Assembly: GCA_023461495.1 (NCBI GenBank)
Contig: JAEYLA010000013.1
Coordinates: forward strand, 1 to 10,993
Length of the DNA: 10,993 nucleotides
Source: Bacillota bacterium
GTDB lineage: Bacteria > Bacillota > Clostridia > Christensenellales > CAG-138
Direction: 5' to 3'
Below, in pieces: positions 7,185-10,993 of the stretch. Position 1 is the first letter of the stretch. Each line of letters begins with the position of its first letter. The notes below the pieces were generated by a model. That model had not been told where the DNA came from. It was given only the letters and a program-made list of their open reading frames with translations, and ran no database searches. The position numbers and the translations under genes are program-made.

Positions 7185-7193
7185 ATCATAGCA
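7185..7193 (-). promoter_or_regulatory. Extended -10 promoter of the LysR gene
   Basis: On the minus strand TGC directly precedes TATGAT, an extended -10 element, about 25 nt upstream of the regulator start codon. No good -35 hexamer is visible, as is usual for extended -10 promoters. Confidence 0.45.
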
Positions 7194-7212
7194 TACATTA
7201 TTCAAAAAATCG

Positions 7213-7234
7213 ATAATTACACAAACGTCATTAT
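7213..7234. promoter_or_regulatory. Candidate LysR operator in the divergent intergenic region
   Basis: ATAAT and ATTAT form a dyad separated by 12 nt, close to the T-N11-A geometry of LysR boxes. T7218 and A7230 are separated by exactly 11 nt. The centre lies about 56 nt before the likely start of the reductase operon transcript and beside the regulator's own promoter, so one site could activate the former and repress the latter. The dyad is short and AT-rich, so chance is possible. Confidence 0.4.
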
Positions 7235-7264
7235 ATTTCGAGAAGAATAACGCGCATTCACCAA

Positions 7265-7273
7265 TGTTATAAT
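7265..7273 (+). promoter_or_regulatory. Extended -10 promoter of the reductase operon
   Basis: TGT followed by a perfect TATAAT, with no recognisable -35 hexamer at the proper distance (GAATAA). This fits an activator-dependent promoter. The leader of about 60 nt includes a small hairpin (CGCCA/TGGCG, 7290-7305) and then AAAGGAG 7 nt before the start codon. Confidence 0.55.
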
Positions 7274-7338
7274 GAAACCACAATTCTTTCGCCATGTTTC
7301 TGGCGTGAACCCTACATATCATAGTAAAGGAGAATAGT

Positions 7339-8610
7339 ATGGCAGATTACAGACAGATGTGGGAAAGCCTGGGTATGGATCTTGAGGCGCATGATGTGCT
7401 ATGTAACGTATTGCCCACAGCGTTTGGAGACACCTATCTTTCCCAGCAAAACCGCCCGGAGGGCATGGCGTTTTATGACTTTGTAGTGTCTGAAATCCAT
7501 GGCGTGCGCCCCGCCGAACTGATTGAACATCAGAAAAACGGGGGAAAGGTGTTCGGTACATTCTGCATCTTTGTGCCGGATGAAATCGTCTTCGCGGCGG
7601 GCGGTATTGCCACCGGCCTTTGCGGCGGTTCGCAGTTCTGGGTAGCGGATGGCGAACGGGTGCTGCCCAAGAGCATGTGTCCCCTTATCAAGGCATCTGT
7701 AGGCGCAAGGATTGGGAAAACATGTCCGTTCTTCCGCATTGCGGATATGTATGTAGGTGAAACCACCTGCGACGGCAAGAAGAAAGCATGGGAAATCCTG
7801 CAGGAGGAAGTCCCCGTACATGTGATGGACATGCCGCAGATGAAGCGCGCGAAGGATGTGGATAAATGGGCGGACGAACTGAAAACCTTCATGGGTGTTG
7901 TGGAAGAATTCACAGGCAACAAGGTGACGCCTGAAAAGCTGGCGGAAGCCATCAAAATGATCAACAACAAGCGCAAGGCGCTTGCCCGTGTGTTTGTGTG
8001 CCGCAAGGCCGACCCCGCACCCATCAGCGGCAAGGATGCGCTGCTGATGACGCAGATTGCCTTCTATGACGATCCTGTCCGCTGTGCTGAAATGGCCAAC
8101 AAGCTGGCAGACGAGTTGGAAGAGCGCATCCGGGGAGGCAATGGCGTGTTTGATAAGGGAACAAAGCGTATTTTGATTTCAGGCACACCGATGGCGATTC
8201 CCAACTGGAAGCTGCATCATATTGTGGAAACCTCAGGAGCTGCCGTAGTGTGTGAGGAAGCATGTACCGGAACGCGTTACTTTGAAAACCTGGTGGATGA
8301 GACAGAGACCACGCTTGACGGCCAGCTCCGTGCTTTGGCCGAACGCTATATGAAGATCAACTGCGCCTGCTTTACGCCCAATACCGCCCGTATCGATGAT
8401 ATCATCCGGTTGGCGGATGAATATCAGGTGGACGGTGTGATCGACGTAAACCTCAAGTTCTGCACCCTGTACGATACGGAAGGCCGCGATGTGGAGCGTG
8501 CGCTCAAGACGGCGGGCATCCCGGTACTGGGCCTGGAAACGGATTATACGGATACGGATGCGGAGCAGCTGCGCACACGTGTTGGCGCGTTTATTGAAAT
8601 GCTTTCCTGA
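7339..8610 (+). CDS. Double-cubane-cluster reductase / 2-hydroxyacyl-CoA dehydratase family protein (YjiM-like)
   Basis: A 423-residue protein of the 2-hydroxyacyl-CoA dehydratase/benzoyl-CoA reductase subunit superfamily. Encoded alone (no second dehydratase subunit) with its own activase, it fits the double-cubane-cluster proteins (DCCP; E. coli YjiM is a relative), whose [Fe8S9] cluster performs ATP-driven low-potential reductions. Seen in the sequence: CIFVPDEIVFAAGG (76-89), LCGG (94-97), MCPLIKAS (113-120), TCDGKKKAWE (143-152) in the N-terminal half; ILISGTPM (278-285), VVCEEACTGTRYF (303-315), NCACFTPN (341-348) and LKFCTLYDTEG (372-382) in the C-terminal half. C76, C114, C144 and C305 or C309, C344, C375 are plausible cluster ligands by position; this assignment is inference. 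No CoA-transferase or acyl-CoA synthetase gene is nearby, which argues against a fermentation dehydratase. The natural substrate is unknown. It has a strong AAAGGAG site and is the first gene of the operon. Confidence 0.85.
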   Translation: MADYRQMWESLGMDLEAHDVLCNVLPTAFGDTYLSQQNRPEGMAFYDFVVSEIHGVRPAELIEHQKNGGKVFGTFCIFVPDEIVFAAGGIATGLCGGSQFWVADGERVLPKSMCPLIKASVGARIGKTCPFFRIADMYVGETTCDGKKKAWEILQEEVPVHVMDMPQMKRAKDVDKWADELKTFMGVVEEFTGNKVTPEKLAEAIKMINNKRKALARVFVCRKADPAPISGKDALLMTQIAFYDDPVRCAEMANKLADELEERIRGGNGVFDKGTKRILISGTPMAIPNWKLHHIVETSGAAVVCEEACTGTRYFENLVDETETTLDGQLRALAERYMKINCACFTPNTARIDDIIRLADEYQVDGVIDVNLKFCTLYDTEGRDVERALKTAGIPVLGLETDYTDTDAEQLRTRVGAFIEMLS

Positions 8611-8616
8611 GGCGAA

Positions 8617-8880
8617 ATGGAACAGATTTCGGATTATTATGTGCTCTTCCACAACCATACGGAAGGAATGAGACTATATCAGTATGTACGTGGGCGGGGG
8701 ATAACGGCAAGAATATCCCCCGCGCCGCGCGCTGCATCGGCCTGCTGCGGCATGTCGCTGCTTGTGGACGCGGAGGCAATCGAAGCGGTGCGGCGCTGTA
8801 TTTCGGAATCCGGCGTGCAGATCGACCGCATTGTGCGCCTTCCCCGCCAAATTGACCCTGCGCGGGATAAATACTGCTGA
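8617..8880 (+). CDS. DUF3343 protein (putative Se/S carrier-like)
   Basis: An 87-residue cytosolic protein starting YYVLFHNHTEGMRLYQYVRG and carrying PAPRAASACCGMSL (36-48), the pattern I recognise as DUF3343, also named putative Se/S carrier-like. The Cys44-Gly pair is the conserved centre of the family, and here a second Cys (43) adjoins it. Further Cys residues are at 61 and at the very C-terminus (87). The gene begins 6 nt after the reductase stop; the stop codon itself forms part of the TGAGG ribosome-binding site, so translation is coupled. It lies 28 nt before the activase gene. DUF3343 genes often accompany DCCP/activase pairs. A role in sulfur or selenium handling for the reductase or its cluster is conceivable but unproven. 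Confidence 0.85.
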   Translation: MEQISDYYVLFHNHTEGMRLYQYVRGRGITARISPAPRAASACCGMSLLVDAEAIEAVRRCISESGVQIDRIVRLPRQIDPARDKYC

Positions 8881-8908
8881 GGTAAAGTAACCGGTAAGGT
8901 AAAACGGC

Positions 8909-9664
8909 ATGAATTTTGTTGGAATTGATATTGGTTCTACGGCGGCAAAGGTTGTTGCCTTGGGGGAACAGGAGCTGCGTTTTGCGCTGCCCACCGGCTG
9001 GAGCGGCATTGAAACCGCGCGTACCATACGAGAAAGACTGGAAGCGGAGGGCATGCGCCCGGCGGATTCCTATGTCGTTTCCACCGGCTATGGCAGGCGC
9101 GCCGTGGACTTTGCGGATAAGCAGGTGACGGAAATCACTTGTCACGCCGCCGGGTGTGCGCAGACATATCCGGATGCCGTCATTATTGATGTGGGCGGGC
9201 AGGATACCAAGGCCATCCGCATCCAAAATGGCACAGTCGACGATTTTTTAATGAATGACAAGTGCTCGGCGGGAACCGGAAAGTTCATTGAAGTGATGGC
9301 AACCCGGCTGGGTCTGGAAATAGACGCGCTGTTTCAGCTTGCCGGGCAGGGCGAGGTGCTTCCCATCAGTTCCCTGTGCACGGTGTTCGCCGAATCGGAG
9401 GTAATCGGCTATATCGGCGCAGGGCGGCGGCGGGAAGATATCGCGGCGGGCGTGGTGGACAGCGTGGCGGCAAAAGTAGCGCAGCTTGCACAAAAGCTGC
9501 TTCTGGAGAAGAATATTTTGCTGACCGGCGGCCTCAGCCACTTGCCGTATTTTGCGGATACGCTTGGCCGGAAGCTGAAGCATCCTGTATTATGCATGCC
9601 GGATGGCCGATATGCGGGCGCCTACGGTGCGGCGCTATTGGCCCGGCGAGAAGCGAAAGCGTGA
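8909..9664 (+). CDS. Acyl-CoA dehydratase / DCCP activase (YjiL-like, BcrAD/BadFG/HgdC family)
   Basis: A 251-residue ATPase of the ASKHA fold that forms a homodimer with one [4Fe-4S] cluster and uses ATP to push an electron into its partner reductase. Visible motifs: phosphate-1 GIDIGSTAAK (5-14), DVGGQDTK (94-101), KCSAGTG with Cys119, SSLCTVFAESEV with Cys157 (two Cys per subunit bridge the cluster), and adenosine-binding LTGGLS (205-210). Length is typical for the short activases (about 250-270 residues). It is the last gene of the reductase operon, and the partner is encoded at 7339-8610. The start follows GGTAAGG with slightly long spacing. No clear terminator is seen after the stop. 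Confidence 0.93.
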   Translation: MNFVGIDIGSTAAKVVALGEQELRFALPTGWSGIETARTIRERLEAEGMRPADSYVVSTGYGRRAVDFADKQVTEITCHAAGCAQTYPDAVIIDVGGQDTKAIRIQNGTVDDFLMNDKCSAGTGKFIEVMATRLGLEIDALFQLAGQGEVLPISSLCTVFAESEVIGYIGAGRRREDIAAGVVDSVAAKVAQLAQKLLLEKNILLTGGLSHLPYFADTLGRKLKHPVLCMPDGRYAGAYGAALLARREAKA

Positions 9665-10029
9665 AATGCGTCGCGTCCAATCGCGCCTCCTTCCGCTCTT
9701 TTTCGCGATGACAGGCGTGGGAATAGTACGTCCTTGCGGCCGCCAGTAGACGCTGGGGAGCTTCTGGGGTACACGCTACTCTGATAAAGAGAGATGCATG
9801 CACAGCGATGATGCGGGCAAGGCCGTTCGCAGCCTGAAATATCTTTTTGTGGGGGATGCGTGGCAAATACGGCGCATTAACATCAGAAACAAGGGCCGGC
9901 TTTTGTTTCATGAGCTTAAGCCAGCCTATCTATAATGGTAGTTCATCAAGCGAATTAGGCAAATTGATGAAGTTAGCATAATTAACAGACTGGATAACTA
10001 GACTATGGTGATTTATGATCTCGCTTTGC
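9665..10029. other. Intergenic stretch without a convincing gene
   Basis: From 9665 to about 9900 the DNA stays GC-rich and contains an imperfect inverted repeat (ATCGCG 9679-9684 with CGCGAT 9704-9709) and the segment ACGCTGGGGAGCTTCTGGGG. From about 9900 it becomes AT-rich and carries promoter-like elements. A 125-codon reading frame on the minus strand (9534-9911) lacks a ribosome-binding site and overlaps the activase gene antisense, so it is not called. The GC-rich half could be a dispersed repeat or gene debris. No tRNA or known RNA fold was recognised. Confidence 0.5.
9931..9971 (+). promoter_or_regulatory. Possible upstream promoter with overlapping dyad
   Basis: TATAAT (9931-9936) has only a weak -35 candidate (TTCATG at 18 nt). 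It is followed by a perfect 8-nt dyad TTCATCAA/TTGATGAA (9942-9949 and 9964-9971, 14-nt spacer) that would cover the transcription start. This layout suggests a repressor operator, or a hairpin at the RNA 5' end. The distance to the next gene is about 100 nt. Confidence 0.35.
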
Positions 10030-10038
10030 TGTTATAAT
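10030..10038 (+). promoter_or_regulatory. Extended -10 promoter of the FMN reductase gene
   Basis: TGT followed by a perfect TATAAT, 33 nt before the start codon, without a good -35. It has the same extended -10 form as the promoter of the reductase operon. Confidence 0.55.
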
Positions 10039-10070
10039 AAAGGAAATAGCACGAAACAGGAGGCTTCAAT

Positions 10071-10625
10071 ATGTTGAAAATTGCAATCATCGTTGGCAGC
10101 ACTCGCCCTGGACGGAATGGCGCAGCCGTTGCACAATGGATATTTGAGCAAGCGCAAAGACGCAACGATGCACAGTTTGAGTTGGTGGATATAGCAGATT
10201 ATCATTTGCCGCTTCTGGATGAACCCATTCCCCCTTCCTTTGGACAATACATGCAGCCCCATACTCAGGCATGGTCCAAGAAGATCGCTGAATTTGACGG
10301 GTATGTGTTTGTGACTCCGGAATATAATCATTCAACCTCCGGTGCTCTAAAAAATGCCATCGACTACCTGTACGGCGAGTGGAATAATAAGGCTGCCGGC
10401 TTTGTCAGCTATGGCTCCATGAGCGGGGCCAGGGCGGTGGAGCAGCTGCGTCCCGTTATGGCGGAGCTTCAAATTGCAGACGTGCGTGCACAGGTTGCCT
10501 TCTCCCTCTTTACCGACTTTGAGAATTTCAGCGAATTCAAGCCGGATCCCCGCCATGAAGCAGAAGTTGATATCATGCTCAACCAAGTAATTGCTTGGGC
10601 CGGCGCCTTGAAAACGCTCCGATAA
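10071..10625 (+). CDS. NADPH-dependent FMN reductase family protein
   Basis: A 184-residue flavodoxin-fold flavoprotein, full length for the family. It starts with a beta strand and phosphate-binding loop IIVGSTRPGR (6-15) for FMN. TPEYNHSTSGALKNAIDYL (82-100) is the hallmark flavin-binding segment of NADPH-dependent FMN reductases and quinone/azo/chromate reductases (YieF/ChrR-like). SYGSMSGARAVEQLR (113-127) is the third conserved region. It probably transfers hydride from NAD(P)H to quinones or other small electrophiles in the cytosol; the exact acceptor cannot be predicted. It is monocistronic, with AGGAGG 7 nt before the start and its own terminator. Nothing in the sequence ties it to the reductase operon upstream. 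Confidence 0.92.
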   Translation: MLKIAIIVGSTRPGRNGAAVAQWIFEQAQRRNDAQFELVDIADYHLPLLDEPIPPSFGQYMQPHTQAWSKKIAEFDGYVFVTPEYNHSTSGALKNAIDYLYGEWNNKAAGFVSYGSMSGARAVEQLRPVMAELQIADVRAQVAFSLFTDFENFSEFKPDPRHEAEVDIMLNQVIAWAGALKTLR

Positions 10626-10653
10626 TCTTTTTGATTAATCATAGATCTGTATG

Positions 10654-10685
10654 GACCGCAGTGAAAAAACTGCGGTCTTTATATT
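10654..10685 (+). terminator. Rho-independent terminator of the FMN reductase gene
   Basis: A perfect 9-pair stem GACCGCAGT/ACTGCGGTC with a GAAAAA loop is followed by TTTATATT. It begins 28 nt after the stop codon. The A-rich loop and the T-tract make it a textbook intrinsic terminator. Confidence 0.9.
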
Positions 10686-10703
10686 GGGCTTTAGCACAAT
10701 AAA

Positions 10704-10722
10704 CCCCCAGTTATACTGGGGG
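10704..10722 (+). repeat. IS200-type left-end hairpin
   Basis: CCCCCAG and CTGGGGG form a perfect 7-pair stem with loop TTATA. IS200/IS605 elements have such imperfect or perfect subterminal hairpins at their ends, which the single-strand transposase TnpA recognises instead of terminal inverted repeats. Confidence 0.75.
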
Positions 10723-10744
10723 AATAGAAAACTTATAGAAGTAA

Positions 10745-10805
10745 AAGACCTCCGATGCTAAGATGATGAAGGTTCGCCAACCGCATCAACAGCAAAGGAG
10801 GTCTT
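10745..10805 (+). promoter_or_regulatory. Structured tnpA leader pairing the ribosome-binding site
   Basis: AAGACCTCC (10745-10753) is perfectly complementary to GGAGGTCTT (10797-10805), which contains the Shine-Dalgarno GGAGG of tnpA. Inside this, GATGC (10754-10758) pairs with GCATC (10783-10787), and GGTT/AACC (10771-10774 and 10779-10782) closes a CGCC tetraloop. The folded leader would hide the ribosome-binding site. Translational repression by such a leader stem is known for the IS200 transposase mRNA of enterobacteria. The equivalence here is inferred from position and pairing. Confidence 0.65.
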
Positions 10806-10809
10806 ACAT

Positions 10810-10993
10810 ATGGACGACATAAAAAGCTTAGCACACAGCAAATGGAGATGCAAATACCATCTGGTCTTTGCTCCAAAGTATAGGAGGCAAGAAGTGTATG
10901 GGAAATTAAAGGTGGATATCGGGAAGATACTGCGTAAGCTGTGTGAGGAAAAAGGGGTCGAGATAATAGAAGCGCAAGCATGTCCAGACCATA
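10810..10993 (+). CDS. tnpA: IS200/IS605-family transposase TnpA, N-terminal fragment
   Basis: The 61 visible codons begin MDDIKSLAHSKWRCKYHLVF and continue with APKYRRQEVYGKL, the typical start of IS200-type Y1 tyrosine transposases. These cut and rejoin single-stranded DNA at the hairpin ends. The visible part ends at CPDH, just where the metal-binding HUH motif (usually HIHM/L) starts; the catalytic Tyr is beyond the window. AAAGGAGG is 9 nt upstream of the ATG but lies in the leader stem. Whether the gene is intact cannot be seen. Confidence 0.92.
   Translation, partial: MDDIKSLAHSKWRCKYHLVFAPKYRRQEVYGKLKVDIGKILRKLCEEKGVEIIEAQACPDH

Larger units (their letters stand above)
10704..10993 (+). 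mobile_element. IS200/IS605-family element, left end (partial)
   Basis: A subterminal hairpin, a structured leader and the start of a Y1-transposase gene follow each other in the order known for IS200-type elements. The element runs off the window end, so the right end and any tnpB accessory gene are not visible. The true left boundary should lie shortly before the hairpin at 10704, at or within about 25 nt of the preceding terminator. Confidence 0.85.

Noticed and set aside
7339..8610. Classical 2-hydroxyglutaryl-CoA or phenyllactyl-CoA dehydratase subunit.
   Set aside because: Only one subunit gene is present, no CoA transferase or acyl-CoA dehydrogenase is nearby, and a DUF3343 gene accompanies it. 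The double-cubane reductase type fits better, though the superfamily is the same.
8590..9226. A 211-codon minus-strand reading frame over the DUF3343 and activase region.
   Set aside because: Opposite to two genes with clear family motifs and good ribosome-binding sites.
9534..9911. A 125-codon open reading frame on the minus strand after the activase gene.
   Set aside because: No Shine-Dalgarno before its ATG, no recognised domain, and its last third is antisense to the activase gene.

Overview
The base composition, strong Shine-Dalgarno sites, oxygen-sensitive Fe-S reductase genes and RbsA-type transporter suggest an anaerobic Bacillota (Clostridia-like) chromosome. This is an inference from gene content; no rRNA or other taxonomic marker is present. 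Fragments of two different insertion sequences lie at the two ends of the window: the left end of an IS3-family element (about 1-162, reading leftward) and the left end of an IS200/IS605-family element (about 10704 onward, reading rightward).

Region 1 (227-5926, minus strand) is a five-gene ABC uptake operon. In transcription order it encodes a DUF3798-type substrate-binding lipoprotein, a double-NBD RbsA-like ATPase, two RbsC/BPD_transp_2-type permeases, and a small membrane-anchored protein tentatively matching DUF6672. The last three genes are joined by two 4-nt ATGA overlaps. A good sigma-A promoter precedes the lipoprotein gene, and a GC-rich hairpin after that gene could lower expression of the downstream genes. 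The substrate is unknown.

Region 2 (about 5983-6248) has no gene. It holds what looks like the remains of a type I-C CRISPR array: two degenerate repeats ending in (G)TGGATTnAAAT on the minus strand, separated by one 34-nt spacer, with no cas genes in the window.

Region 3 (6249-9664) is a LysR-family regulator divergent from a three-gene operon: a double-cubane-cluster / 2-hydroxyacyl-CoA dehydratase-family reductase, a DUF3343 (putative Se/S carrier-like) protein, and its ATP-dependent [4Fe-4S] activase. The activase should drive low-potential electrons into the reductase. The LysR protein is the obvious candidate regulator, and a dyad resembling a LysR box lies between the two divergent extended -10 promoters.

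Region 4 (9665-10685) is a 406-nt intergenic stretch with a GC-rich and then an AT-rich half, followed by a monocistronic NADPH-dependent FMN reductase gene with its own promoter(s) and a textbook terminator. The IS200-type element starts directly after that terminator. Its transposase leader can fold so that the tnpA ribosome-binding site is base-paired.

The candidates for less-described biology are the LysR-DCCP-DUF3343-activase locus, the DUF3798/DUF6672 transporter and the CRISPR relic.
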